A stretch of 64,000 nt of DNA from Phycicoccus sonneratiae (GCF_016887965.1 NZ_JAFDVD010000013.1:62001-126000); one strand, 5' to 3'; counted from the first letter of the stretch, positions 7,586 to 16,633 are shown. Made by a program: numbers and translations. The notes: a model not told the origin generated them from the sequence alone.

Positions 7586-9244
7586 ATGAGCGCGGACCTC
7601 GTCGCCAAGGGCCTCGCCGGGGGGTACGCACACCGGACGCTGTTCGAGGCCCTCGACCTCACCGTCGCGCCGGGTGACGTCGTCGGTGTCGTCGGGGCCA
7701 ACGGGGCGGGCAAGACGACGCTGCTGCGGATCCTCGCAGGAGACCTCGCGCCGCTCGCCGGGTCGGTGAGCACCGCGCCGGCCGACGCCTTCGTCGGGTG
7801 GCTGCCCCAGGAGCACGAGCGGGTCCCTGGCGAGACCATCCGCGGGTACGTCGCCCGCCGCACGGGGGCCGCCGCGGCCACCGAGGCGATGGAGGCCGCC
7901 GCCGCGGCGATGGCCGCCCCGGACGCCGCATCCCGGGCCGGCGACGTCTTCGCCCGCGCCCTCGACCACTGGCAGGCCACGGGCGCCGCCGACCTCGACG
8001 AGCGGCTCGCCCCGACCCTCGCCGACCTCGGCCTCGATCTCGCCGCCGACACCCCGATGACCGCCCTCTCCGGGGGGCAGGCGGCCCGCGCGGCGCTGGC
8101 CGCCCTCCTGCTCAGCCGGTTCGACGTCGTCCTCCTCGACGAGCCGACCAACGACCTCGACCTCGCCGGCCTCGAGCGGCTCGAGCAGTTCGTCGGCGGC
8201 CTCCGGGCCGGTGTCGTCCTCGTCTCGCACGACCGCGAGTTCCTCTCACGCGTCGTGACCCGGGTCGTCGAGCTCGACCTCGCGCAGCACGCGGTCGCCG
8301 TGTTCGACGGCGGGTACGACGCGTACCTCGAGGAGCGGGCGGTCGCGCGCCGGCACGCGCGCGAGGCCTACGACGAGTACGCCGCCACCAAGGCCGACCT
8401 CGAGGGCCGCGCCCGCACCCAGCGCGAGTGGAGCTCGCAGGGCGTGCGGAACGCGATGCGCAAGAGCCCCGACAACGACAAGATCCGGCGTCGCGCGCAG
8501 GTCGACTCGGCGGAGAAGCAGGCCCGCAAGGTGCGCCAGATGGAGTCGCGCATCGCCCGGCTCGAGGAGGTCGAGGAGCCGCGCAAGGAGTGGCAGCTGC
8601 GGTTCACGATCGGCTCCGCCCCACGCTCCAGCTCGGTGGTCGCCACCCTCGACGCGGCCTCGGTGCGCCGCGGCGACTTCGTCCTCGGCCCGGTCTCGGT
8701 GCAGGTGGCCGCCCGCGAGCGGATCGGCGTCACCGGCCCGAACGGCGCGGGCAAGACGACGCTGCTGCGGCTGCTCACCGGCCGGCTCGCGCCCGACACC
8801 GGACGGGCCGGGCTCGGGGCGTCCGTGGCGCTCGGCGAGATCGACCAGGCCCGCACCGGGCTCGCCGAGGACCGTCCGCTCGCCGAGGCCTTCGAGGCGG
8901 CCGTCCCGACGATGACGGGCGCCGACGTGCGCACGCTCCTCGCGAAGTTCGGGCTGCGGGCCGACCAGGTGACCAGCCTCGTCGGCCGGCTCTCCCCGGG
9001 CGAGCGGACCCGCGCCGCGATGGCGCTGCTGCAGGCCCGCGGCGTCAACGTCCTCGTCCTCGACGAGCCGACGAACCACCTCGACCTGCCGGCCATCGAG
9101 CAGCTCGAGTCGGCCCTCGAGGCGTACGACGGGGCGTTGCTCCTCGTCACGCACGACCGGCGGCTGCTCGACACCGTGCGGCTCGACCAGCGCTGGGAGG
9201 TCGAGGACGGCCGGGTCGTCGTCACCCACGTCGGGGTCGCCTGA
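7586..9244 (+). CDS. ABC-F family ATPase (tandem ABC domains)
   Basis: A 552-residue soluble protein with two ATP-binding cassettes and no membrane segment. Walker A motifs are GANGAGKTT (residues 37-45) and GPNGAGKTT. The first signature is LSGGQ, the second is LSPGE. Walker B motifs are VVLLDEPTNDLD and VLVLDEPTNHLD. The inter-domain region (about 250-350) is charged and contains KSPDNDKIRRRAQVDSAEKQ, as in ribosome-binding ABC-F linkers. ABC-F proteins act on the ribosomal E site; some protect against macrolides or lincosamides, others are translation factors. Which applies here is not visible. The upstream hairpin could mark an antibiotic-responsive leader, but no leader peptide is evident. 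Confidence 0.9.
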   Translation: MSADLVAKGLAGGYAHRTLFEALDLTVAPGDVVGVVGANGAGKTTLLRILAGDLAPLAGSVSTAPADAFVGWLPQEHERVPGETIRGYVARRTGAAAATEAMEAAAAAMAAPDAASRAGDVFARALDHWQATGAADLDERLAPTLADLGLDLAADTPMTALSGGQAARAALAALLLSRFDVVLLDEPTNDLDLAGLERLEQFVGGLRAGVVLVSHDREFLSRVVTRVVELDLAQHAVAVFDGGYDAYLEERAVARRHAREAYDEYAATKADLEGRARTQREWSSQGVRNAMRKSPDNDKIRRRAQVDSAEKQARKVRQMESRIARLEEVEEPRKEWQLRFTIGSAPRSSSVVATLDAASVRRGDFVLGPVSVQVAARERIGVTGPNGAGKTTLLRLLTGRLAPDTGRAGLGASVALGEIDQARTGLAEDRPLAEAFEAAVPTMTGADVRTLLAKFGLRADQVTSLVGRLSPGERTRAAMALLQARGVNVLVLDEPTNHLDLPAIEQLESALEAYDGALLLVTHDRRLLDTVRLDQRWEVEDGRVVVTHVGVA

Positions 9245-9255
9245 CGGGCGGCGGC

Positions 9256-10092
9256 TCACCGCTGGCAGCCGGGGCACCAGAAGAGGTTGCGCCCGGCCAT
9301 CGTCTCCTTGACGACCGTTCCGCCGCAGCGCGGACAGGTCCGTCCGTGCCGCCGGTACACCGCGTACGCCGGTCGGACGCGCCCCGTGCCACCGTCCGCG
9401 AGCAGGGTCCGGGCCCGCTCGACGTCGTCGTCGGCGACGAGGATGCGGCCGGTGCGCACCCCGAGCGGCATGAGCCGGACGAGGTCGTCCCACAGCTCGT
9501 GGACGACCCGTTGCGGCACCTCACGCGCGGGCGTGTGCGGGTCGAGGCCGTGCCGGTGGAGGAGCTCGGCGCGGTAGACGTTGCCGACCCCGGCGACGAG
9601 GCCCTGGTCCATGAGGACGGCGCCCACGGCCCGACGGCTGCGCGCGAGGCGGGCCAGCACCGCGTCGGGCAGCCGCTCCTCGCGCAGCGGGTCGGCCCCG
9701 AGGCCGGACCGGACCTCCTCCCAGCCGTCGTCGGTGACGAGCTCGCAGACGATGGGGCCCCGGAGGTCCCCGACGTGGGTGCGGTTCACCATCCGCAGCC
9801 GGACCTGCCCGGTGAGCGGGAGGTCGGTCGGCGCCTCGCCCCGGTCGACCCGGCGGTGCCGGCGCACCGAGAAGCGCCCGAACAGCCCGAGGTGGACGTG
9901 GACGACCCGCGCGCCCTCGACGCGGATCGCGAGGTGCTTGCCGTGCGCCTCGGCGCCCTCGACCCGGGCCCCGTCCAGCGCGGCGGCGGACCCGGCGAAG
10001 CGGCCCTGCGGGGACGAGAACCGCACCGCCGTCCCCGCGAACGCGGCGTCGACCCGCCCGGCGAGCGCGTGGAGGGTGTGGCCTTCGGGCAT
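9256..10092 (-). CDS. Fpg/Nei-family DNA glycosylase (Nei2-like)
   Basis: A base-excision repair glycosylase/AP lyase of 278 residues. It starts MPEGHTLHALAGR: Pro2 and Glu3 are the catalytic pair, and MPEGH is typical of actinobacterial Nei2 rather than Fpg (MPELPE). The helix-two-turn-helix region contains DQGLVAGVGNVYRAELL. The C-terminal zinc finger is CPRCGG, then CPGC. It removes oxidised pyrimidines and related lesions. The stop lies 12 bases from the convergent ABC-F gene. Confidence 0.9.
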   Translation of the reverse strand: MPEGHTLHALAGRVDAAFAGTAVRFSSPQGRFAGSAAALDGARVEGAEAHGKHLAIRVEGARVVHVHLGLFGRFSVRRHRRVDRGEAPTDLPLTGQVRLRMVNRTHVGDLRGPIVCELVTDDGWEEVRSGLGADPLREERLPDAVLARLARSRRAVGAVLMDQGLVAGVGNVYRAELLHRHGLDPHTPAREVPQRVVHELWDDLVRLMPLGVRTGRILVADDDVERARTLLADGGTGRVRPAYAVYRRHGRTCPRCGGTVVKETMAGRNLFWCPGCQR

Positions 10093-10235
10093 GGACCCAT
10101 CCTCGGCGGCCGGCGCGTCCGGGTGGGCCGGCGCGGCGATGGCTCGACAGCCGCCGGGCCCGTGTCCCGCCGCGGCGCCTGCCGCGTCGCCCGCGGGGCT
10201 GGTGCGCCGGCCCGGCCGCGCCCTACCGTCGGAGC

Positions 10236-10661
10236 ATGCCCGACCACGGCGACCGCAGGACGACCCGCACCGACGCCGACGTCGAGGCCTTCGTGGCCTC
10301 GGTCGCCGACGAGCGTCGACGCCGTGACGCGCAGGCCGCCCTGGACCTGATGCGGCGCACCACCGGTGCCGAGCCCCGGATGTGGGGCGCCTCGACCGTC
10401 GGGTTCGGGTCGCAGCCCTACCGCACCGCCGACGGGAAGGACCGCGACTGGTTCGCCGTCGGCCTCGCCCCGCGGAAGGCGGCCCTGACCCTCTACGGGC
10501 TGACGTACGACGGCTCGAACGCGGACCTGCTCGCCCGGCTCGGTCCCCACACGACGGGCAAGGGGTGCCTCTACGTCACGCGCCTGGACGACCTCGACCA
10601 CGACGTCCTCGCCGAGCTCGTCGCCCGCTCCTGGGCGCGGAACCACCGGGAGGACGCGTGA
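10236..10661 (+). CDS. DUF1801 domain protein
   Basis: A 141-residue protein, ATG at 10236. TDADVEAFVASVADERRRRD, MRRTTGAEPRMWGASTVGFG and DWFAVGLAPRKAALTLYG match DUF1801, a small alpha/beta fold of unknown biochemical role. Its TGA overlaps the GTG of the next gene by 4 bases, so it is coupled with the DUF2461 gene. Confidence 0.85.
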   Translation: MPDHGDRRTTRTDADVEAFVASVADERRRRDAQAALDLMRRTTGAEPRMWGASTVGFGSQPYRTADGKDRDWFAVGLAPRKAALTLYGLTYDGSNADLLARLGPHTTGKGCLYVTRLDDLDHDVLAELVARSWARNHREDA

Positions 10662-11308
10662 GCGGAGGCATCCCGCTCGACGCGCTCGACTTCTTCGACG
10701 AGCTCTCGGTCGAGAACACCCGCGCCTGGTGGCAGGCGAACCGGGCGCGCTGGGAGGAGTCGGTGCGCGAGCCGATGGAGTGGCTCGCCGAGGCGCTCAC
10801 CGACGAGTTCGGCGCGGCCCGCTTGTACCGGCCGCACCGCGACGTCCGGTTCAGCGCCGACAAGTCCCCGTACAAGGACCACCAGGGGGCGCTGGCCGCG
10901 ACGGTCCCCGGGGTCGGCTTCTACGTCCAGGTCTCGGCCGCCGGTCTGCTGACCGGAGGCGGCTTCTACCCGACCGGTCCGGACCAGACGCCGAGGTACC
11001 GCGCCGCGGTCGACGCCCCGGCGTCCGGGGGCGCGCTGCAGACGGTGGTCGACCGGCTCGTGGCCGACGGCTTCGAGCTCGGGGGCGAGCGGGTGGCGAC
11101 CCGACCACGGGGGGTCGACGCCGACCATCCGCGCCTGGAGCTGATGCGGCACAAGCACCTCGTCGCCTCCCGGCAGCACGGCGCACCGTCGTGGCTGGAC
11201 ACCGAGGAGGTGGTCGACCGGGTGCGTGCGGACTGGCGCGCCGTGCGACCCCTCGTCGACTGGCTCACCGAGCACGTCGGCGCGAGCGAGGCACCACGCC
11301 GGAGGTGA
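10658..11308 (+). CDS. DUF2461 family protein
   Basis: A 216-residue protein starting at GTG 10658 inside the preceding stop. DFFDELSVENTRAWWQANRA, VRFSADKSPYKDHQGA and GGFYPTGPDQTPRYRAAVD match the DUF2461 family, whose function is not established. The pairing with DUF1801 suggests a shared but unknown role. Confidence 0.85.
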   Translation: MSGGIPLDALDFFDELSVENTRAWWQANRARWEESVREPMEWLAEALTDEFGAARLYRPHRDVRFSADKSPYKDHQGALAATVPGVGFYVQVSAAGLLTGGGFYPTGPDQTPRYRAAVDAPASGGALQTVVDRLVADGFELGGERVATRPRGVDADHPRLELMRHKHLVASRQHGAPSWLDTEEVVDRVRADWRAVRPLVDWLTEHVGASEAPRRR

Positions 11309-11320
11309 CGCGACGCGGGA

Positions 11321-11725
11321 TCAGCTCTCCCGCAACGGATCCGCGTGACGGTGGAACAGCTTCCACGCGCCGTCCTCGCGCCGGTAGAGCTCGGTGACCC
11401 GCAGGTCCATCGGGACGGGCTCGTCCTGCCCCTCGACGGACACGACCGAGCGCTGCACCCCGACCCACCACGCGAGGTCGCCCTCCTCGCCGCCGTGGAT
11501 CGTCTCGAGGTCGTTGCGCTCGGCCCCGGTGAAGCGCGCCGAACCCTCGGCGTTGGTGGCGTTGACGGACTCGGCGCCCTGCACGAGCGTGCCGGCCGGA
11601 CCGAGGATGGTCGCCGGGTCGGACGCGGTCGACACCTCGTGCAGAGGGGCGACGTCACCGGCCACGAAGGCGTCCGAGGCGGCCTTGCGGCGGGTCAGGT
11701 AGGCGGAGAAGATCTCGTCGGTCAT
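11321..11725 (-). CDS. NTF2/SnoaL-like small protein
   Basis: A protein of about 134 residues. MTDEIFSAYLTRRKAASDAF starts at ATG 11725; an in-frame ATG four codons upstream (11737) is an alternative. The cone-fold signature is seen in FVAGDVAPLHEVSTA, FTGAERNDLETIH and VTELYRREDGAWKLFHRHAD, matching DUF4440/SnoaL-like proteins often used as ketosteroid-isomerase-type or binding domains. The substrate is unknown. It is divergent from the helicase gene across a palindrome array. Confidence 0.75.
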   Translation of the reverse strand: MTDEIFSAYLTRRKAASDAFVAGDVAPLHEVSTASDPATILGPAGTLVQGAESVNATNAEGSARFTGAERNDLETIHGGEEGDLAWWVGVQRSVVSVEGQDEPVPMDLRVTELYRREDGAWKLFHRHADPLRES

Positions 11726-11786
11726 CGGTGCTCCCATCGGTTCCTTGCACGGTAGCCACGCGCTCCGACAAGGGGTCGCTCCGTGT

Positions 11787-11935
11787 CGAGGCCCGACCCC
11801 GGGAGGACACGTGGTCCACCGGAACTCCGTGCTCGAGGCAAGGGATCGATTGCCACGCGCAAGGGATCCCTTGCGCCAGGCAAGGGATCGATTGCCACGG
11901 GCAAGGAAGTGGGGACAGTGAGGTGTCGGGCCTCG
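11787..11935. repeat. Class D array: 21-base-period palindromic repeats in a divergent promoter region
   Basis: The segment 11838-11906 is built of 21-base units starting GCAAGG at 11838, 11859, 11880 and 11901. Units 1 and 3 read GCAAGGGATCGATTGCCACG; unit 2 with its neighbour bases is the perfect palindrome GCGCAAGGGATCCCTTGCGC (11857-11876). The array is flanked by the inverted pair CGAGGCCCGA (11787-11796) and TCGGGCCTCG (11926-11935). A 21-base period is two helical turns, so sites would lie on one DNA face. It sits between divergent genes and may be an operator array. Confidence 0.7.
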
Positions 11936-12012
11936 GGTCCCGGGTCCCGACGGGCGGCCCTCGCGCGGGCGGGGCGGCCCGCCGCTCGGGCGGTGGGGGA
12001 GAATCGGGCGCG

Positions 12013-14832
12013 ATGACGCTCACCGACCGCCTCACCGGCGCCGCTGCCGGGACCCCGGACGGCGGTGCCGACGCCGCCCTCGACGTGTTCGTCGAGTGGG
12101 CCGGCGAGCGCGGCTTCACCCTCTACCCGGCGCAGGAGGAGGCGGTGCTCGCCCTCGCCGGCGACGCCCACGTCGTCCTCGCGACGCCCACCGGGTCCGG
12201 CAAGTCCCTCGTCGCGGTCGCCGCGCACGCCCAGGCGCTGGCCACCGGTCGACGGTCCTGGTACACCGCGCCCATCAAGGCCCTCGTCTCCGAGAAGTTC
12301 TTCGCCCTCGTCGAGACCTTCGGGGCCGCGCAGGTCGGGATGCTCACCGGTGACGCCGCGGTCAACCCCGGGGCGTCGATCATCTGCGCCACGGCCGAGG
12401 TGCTGGCGAACCACGCCCTGCGCGAGCGCGACGCCTCCGACATCGGACTCGTCGTCATGGACGAGTTCCACTTCTACGGCGAGCGCGACCGGGGCTGGGC
12501 CTGGCAGGTGCCGCTGCTCCTCCTGCCCGACACCCAGCTGCTCCTCATGTCCGCGACGCTCGGCGACACCTCGGCCCTCGAGCGCGACCTGGCGCGGCGC
12601 AGCGAGCGCGAGGTCGTCGCGGTGACCGGGGCCGAGCGACCGGTCCCGCTCGAGCACGAGTGGGTGCTCACCGCCGTGCACGAGACCATCGAGCTGCTGC
12701 TGCGCGACGGCCGCGCGCCGGTGTACGTCGTCTCCTTCACGCAGGCCGGTGCCGTCGAGCAGGCGCAGGCGCTCGCCTCGGTCGAGGTGCTGTCCGCCGA
12801 GCGCAAGGCCGCCGTCAAGGAGGCGGTCGGCGGCTTCCGGTTCGGGAAGGGGTTCGGGCAGACGCTGCGCCGGCTCGTGCTGCACGGCATCGGGGTGCAC
12901 CACGCGGGGATGCTCCCGAAGTACCGGCGCCTCGTCGAGACCCTCGCCCAGGCCGGGCTGCTCGCGGTCATCTGCGGTACCGACACCCTCGGCGTCGGCA
13001 TCAACGTCCCCATCCGCACGGTGCTGCTCACCTCGCTGACGAAGTACGACGGCCGGACGCAGCGCCTGCTCCGGGCGCGGGAGTTCCACCAGATCGCGGG
13101 GCGCGCGGGCCGGGCCGGCTTCGACACGGTCGGGTACGTCGTCGTCCAGGCGCCCGAGCACGTCATCGAGAACAGCAAGGCCCTCGCCAAGGCCGGTGGC
13201 GACCCGAAGAAGGAGCGGCGCATCGTCCGGAAGAAGCCGCCCGAGGGCGCGCTCACCTGGACCGAGGCGAGCTACGACCGGCTCGTCGCCGCCGAGCCCG
13301 AGCCGCTCGCGTCGCGGATGCGCGTCACGCACGCGATGGTGCTCAACGTCCTCGACCAGTGGGAGGGCCAGCAGGACGCGCTGCACACCCTGTTGCTCGA
13401 CAACCACGAGACCGACGAGCGTCGCGAGCGCCTCGTCGAGCGGGCGGTGCAGGTGCTCGGGTCGCTCGTGCGCGCGGGGGTGGTCGAGCCCGACGACGGG
13501 TCCTTGGTCGCGGACTGGCTTCCTCCGGAGCCGGATCCGGAGGAGGGTGCATCCGTTCCGGAGGCGGCGCCCGAGCCCGACCCGACCCCGCAACCGGTCG
13601 ACGCCGGGTCGCTGGGGGCGCTCGGGGCGCTCGGCGAGGCGCTCGCCGCGGCCGGGCTGGCCCCCACGTCCCCCGACCTCGTGGGGGAGGGTCCGCCGGA
13701 CTCGCCGTCGGAACGGGGTGTCGGGCGGATGGACCCCCACAAGGTCGGGGAGGAGCGGGAGGTGACACCACTCGAGCGCTTCCTGCGCCGCGACGGCCGG
13801 CGCTTCGCCGAGGGTCCGTTCCAGGTGGCCATGGACCTGCACGAGGGCTTCGCGCTCAACCAGCCGCTGTCGGCCTTCGCCCTCGCGGCCCTCGAGCTGC
13901 TCGACCGCGAGTCGCCCGAGTACGCCCTCGACGTCGTCAGCGTCATCGAGGCCACCCTCGACGACCCGCGCCCGGTGCTCCTCGCCCAGCAGTTCGAGGC
14001 GCGTGGCGAGGCGGTCGCGGCGATGAAGGCCGACGGGCTCGAGTACGAGGAGCGGATGGACGCCCTCGAGGACGTCACCTGGCCCCGCCCGCTGGCGGAC
14101 CTGCTGGAGCAGTCGCTGCGCACGTACCGGCAGTCACACCCGTGGGTCGACCCGCGCGACCTCTCCCCGAAGTCGGTCGTCCGTGACCTGTTCGAGCGCG
14201 CGATGACGTTCGGGGAGTTCGTCGCCCACCACAAGCTGGCCCGCGCCGAGGGCGTCGTCCTGCGCTACCTCACCGACGCCTACCGGGCGCTGCGCTCGAC
14301 CGTGCCGGTGTCGGCACGCACCGAGGAGCTCGACGACCTCGTCGAGTGGCTCGGCGAGGTCGTGCGGCACACCGACTCCAGCCTCCTCGACGAGTGGGAG
14401 TCCCTGGCGCACCCGGACGGTGCCGACCCCGGCGCCGAGGTCCGGCCCTCCACCGAGGGGCGCGCACTCTCGGCCAACCCGCGGGCGTTGCGGGTCATGG
14501 TGCGGCAGAGCATGTTCCGGCGAGTCGAGCTGCTGGCGCTCGCGCGGTACGAGGCGCTGGCGGCGCTCGACGGCGGGCTGACCGCGGAGCAGTGGCAGGA
14601 CGCCGCCGCCGGGTACCTCGCCGAGTACGGGTCGTTCTCGACGGGTCCGTCGGCCCGCGGTCCGGCCCTGTTCACCGTCGAGGAGGGTGACGGCGCGTGG
14701 GTCGTCACGCAGGTCCTCGACGACGAGGACGGCGACCACGACTGGCGCATCACCGCCGAGCTCGACCTCGCCGCCACCGACGAGGCGGGCGAACCGGCCC
14801 TCGTCGTCACCGGGCTCGCGCCGCTGACCTGA
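12013..14832 (+). CDS. DEAD/DEAH-box helicase with DUF3516
   Basis: A 939-residue SF2 helicase of the Ski2/Mtr4-like type seen in actinobacteria. Motif I is ATPTGSGKS (about 60), motif II DEFH (VVMDEFHFYGERD), motif III SAT, and motif VI region HQIAGRAGRAGFD. The C-terminal half, after about residue 590, fits DUF3516 (FLRRDGRRFAEGPFQVAMDL onward). It probably unwinds RNA or DNA in RNA turnover or repair. A Pro/Glu/Asp-rich linker at about 500-585 separates helicase core and DUF3516 and contains a class A palindrome translated in frame. ATG 12013 is chosen because helicase homology begins soon after; an open frame continues upstream through the class D repeats but looks non-coding. Confidence 0.88.
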   Translation: MTLTDRLTGAAAGTPDGGADAALDVFVEWAGERGFTLYPAQEEAVLALAGDAHVVLATPTGSGKSLVAVAAHAQALATGRRSWYTAPIKALVSEKFFALVETFGAAQVGMLTGDAAVNPGASIICATAEVLANHALRERDASDIGLVVMDEFHFYGERDRGWAWQVPLLLLPDTQLLLMSATLGDTSALERDLARRSEREVVAVTGAERPVPLEHEWVLTAVHETIELLLRDGRAPVYVVSFTQAGAVEQAQALASVEVLSAERKAAVKEAVGGFRFGKGFGQTLRRLVLHGIGVHHAGMLPKYRRLVETLAQAGLLAVICGTDTLGVGINVPIRTVLLTSLTKYDGRTQRLLRAREFHQIAGRAGRAGFDTVGYVVVQAPEHVIENSKALAKAGGDPKKERRIVRKKPPEGALTWTEASYDRLVAAEPEPLASRMRVTHAMVLNVLDQWEGQQDALHTLLLDNHETDERRERLVERAVQVLGSLVRAGVVEPDDGSLVADWLPPEPDPEEGASVPEAAPEPDPTPQPVDAGSLGALGALGEALAAAGLAPTSPDLVGEGPPDSPSERGVGRMDPHKVGEEREVTPLERFLRRDGRRFAEGPFQVAMDLHEGFALNQPLSAFALAALELLDRESPEYALDVVSVIEATLDDPRPVLLAQQFEARGEAVAAMKADGLEYEERMDALEDVTWPRPLADLLEQSLRTYRQSHPWVDPRDLSPKSVVRDLFERAMTFGEFVAHHKLARAEGVVLRYLTDAYRALRSTVPVSARTEELDDLVEWLGEVVRHTDSSLLDEWESLAHPDGADPGAEVRPSTEGRALSANPRALRVMVRQSMFRRVELLALARYEALAALDGGLTAEQWQDAAAGYLAEYGSFSTGPSARGPALFTVEEGDGAWVVTQVLDDEDGDHDWRITAELDLAATDEAGEPALVVTGLAPLT
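13671..13750. repeat. Class A palindromic element, copy 2 (A2), inside the helicase gene
   Basis: An 80-base palindrome within the linker-coding part of the helicase gene. The left arm has CCCCGACCTCGTGGGGG, the right arm CCCCCACAAGGTCGGGG: a 17-bp stem with one mismatch, extended by GGTCC/GGACC. The core is GCCGGACTCGCCGTCGGAA followed by CGGGGTGTCGGGCGG. The reading frame is kept, giving roughly residues 553-580. Its arms match A1 and its core matches A3. Confidence 0.75.
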
Positions 14833-14885
14833 CGGCGCCGCTGTTACAGTCGCGACGCCGGGGGTCGGGAGGCGACGAGGTGACG

Positions 14886-16019
14886 ATGAGGGTCCGGGGC
14901 AGTGCCGACGCGCGCATCGCCGTCGTCGCGTCGTGGGCGGTCGTCCTCGTCGTCCTCGTCCAGGGCACGCTGTCGATGCTCACGCAGGTCTCCACCGAGC
15001 TCGGGCCGGTCCAGCGCGGGGTCGGGGTGGTCGGCGGGCTGGTCGGCGCCGGGTTCTTCCTCCTCGTCCAGCGCCGCACCCTGCGGGACGCCGCCGTCCC
15101 CGGCTGGGTGCCCTGGGTCACCGTCCTCGCCGCCGGCGCCGCGTTCGTCGCCGGGGCCTGGCTGGCGGCGGCGCTCGTGTTCGGCACCGTCGGCCTCCTG
15201 CTCTCGGGCCGGCGGCTGGCCGCCGCCGGGGTGGGCTTCACCGTCGCCCTCGGGGCCTTCATGCTCCGCGAGGGGGTCAACCCGTTCCTCGCCTCCTTCC
15301 TCCTCGTCGTCGTCGCGGCGATCGGCCTGCTGCTCTACGTGCTCACCCGGCTCGCGCTCGTCGTCGCCGAGCTCGCGCGGGCCCGCGAGACGGTCGCCCG
15401 GCTGCGGGTCGACGAGGAGCGGCACCGCATCTCGCGCGACCTCCACGACGTCCTCGGGCGCACGCTGGTCGCCGTCGGCCTGCGCGTGCAGACGGCCTCC
15501 CGGCTGCTCGACCGCGACCCCGCTCGGTGCCGCGAGCAGCTCGACGAGGTGACGCGGATGGTCGGCGAGGGACGCTCCCAGCTGCGCGGCCTGACCGGGG
15601 GCGGGTCCGTGACCGGGTTCCAGGACGAGCTCGACGCCGCGCGCGACATCCTCGAGCGGCTCGGCGTCCGCTGCTCGGTCGACACCGGAGCCGCCGCGGC
15701 CCCGGCGGCCCTCGACGGCCTCGGCGCCCGGGTGCTGCGCGAGTGCGTCACCAACGTCCTCAAGCACGCCCGCGCCTCGTGGGTCGAGGTCGGCGTCCAC
15801 GAGGAGGCCGGCGCCGTGGTCCTCGTCGTCGTCAACGACGGGGCGTCCGCGAGCGCGGGCCACCGGGGCACCGGGCTCGCCGACCTCGCGGCGCGGGCCT
15901 CCGCGGCCGGAGGCGCGCTCGAGGCCGGGCACGAGCCGTCCGGACGGTTCCGGGTCAGATGCCGCGTGCCGGCGTCGGTCCCGGCCCCCGCGCACGACGC
16001 CGCCGGGGCCCCGGCGTGA
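14886..16019 (+). CDS. DesK-type sensor histidine kinase (HisKA_3)
   Basis: A membrane sensor kinase of about 377 residues. The first 170 residues hold about five hydrophobic segments (for example WAVVLVVLVQGTLSML and FLASFLLVVVAAIGLLLYV). The H-box is RISRDLHDVLGRTLVAVGLR, with His as phosphorylation site. The N-box is ECVTNVLKHAR, and the G2-like GTGLADLAARA follows. The organisation is that of NarL-partner kinases such as DesK. ATG 14886 is chosen; an in-frame GTG six bases upstream is possible. It overlaps the response-regulator gene by 4 bases. The signal is unknown. Confidence 0.9.
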   Translation: MRVRGSADARIAVVASWAVVLVVLVQGTLSMLTQVSTELGPVQRGVGVVGGLVGAGFFLLVQRRTLRDAAVPGWVPWVTVLAAGAAFVAGAWLAAALVFGTVGLLLSGRRLAAAGVGFTVALGAFMLREGVNPFLASFLLVVVAAIGLLLYVLTRLALVVAELARARETVARLRVDEERHRISRDLHDVLGRTLVAVGLRVQTASRLLDRDPARCREQLDEVTRMVGEGRSQLRGLTGGGSVTGFQDELDAARDILERLGVRCSVDTGAAAAPAALDGLGARVLRECVTNVLKHARASWVEVGVHEEAGAVVLVVVNDGASASAGHRGTGLADLAARASAAGGALEAGHEPSGRFRVRCRVPASVPAPAHDAAGAPA

Positions 16020-16633
16020 ACGGCGCCGCGGCGCCGGAGCACCTGCGCATCCTCATCGCCGAGGACGTCGACCTCGTCGCCGAGGCCTTCGAGGCGCTCC
16101 TGGGCACCGAGCCGGGGTTCGAGGTGGTCGGCCGGGTGGCGCGGGGCGACGAGGTGCGCGCGGCCGTCGACCGCCTCCGGCCCGACGTCGCCGTGCTCGA
16201 CGTCGACCTCCCCGGCGCGACCGGCATCGAGGCCGCGGCCGAGGTCCGCGACTGCGCGGTCCTCCTCCTCACCGCCCTCGAGGGGCCGGGCCACCTCCAG
16301 CGGGCGCTCGCGGCGGGGGCCCGCGGCTACCTGCTCAAGACCACCACCGCGACCCGGCTCGTCGAGGCCATCCGCACCGTGGCCGCCGGGGGCACGGCCA
16401 TCGACCCGGACCTCGCCGTGGAGGCCCTGCGCAGCGGCCCGAGCCCGCTCACCGAGCGCGAGGTCGACGTCCTGCGGCTCGTGGGGCTCGGCCGCAGCAC
16501 CGAGGACATCGCCACGGAGCTGCACCTGTCGCGCGGGACGGTCCGCAACTACCTCAGCAACGCGATGACCCGGCTCGACGCCACCTCGCGCGCCCAGGCC
16601 TTCGCCGTGGCCGAACGCCGCGGCTGGCTCTGA
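16016..16633 (+). CDS. NarL/FixJ-type response regulator
   Basis: A 205-residue regulator with GTG start within the kinase stop codon. The receiver domain has the acidic pair AED, phospho-acceptor Asp in VAVLDVDLPG, the conserved Thr in LLTAL and Lys in LLKTT. The C-terminal LuxR-type HTH is LTEREVDVLRLVGLGRSTED followed by IATELHLSRGTVRNYLSNA. It is the partner of the kinase just upstream. The targets are not evident; the adjacent sugar transporter starts 149 bases downstream with its own leader and could be one. Confidence 0.9.
   Translation: MNGAAAPEHLRILIAEDVDLVAEAFEALLGTEPGFEVVGRVARGDEVRAAVDRLRPDVAVLDVDLPGATGIEAAAEVRDCAVLLLTALEGPGHLQRALAAGARGYLLKTTTATRLVEAIRTVAAGGTAIDPDLAVEALRSGPSPLTEREVDVLRLVGLGRSTEDIATELHLSRGTVRNYLSNAMTRLDATSRAQAFAVAERRGWL

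Noticed and set aside
11728-12012. An N-terminal extension of the helicase through the 21-base repeats
   Set aside because: The frame is open only because the repeat period is a multiple of three; encoded heptads carry Cys/His/Gln and do not resemble a helicase N-terminus, and ATG 12013 starts the normal protein.
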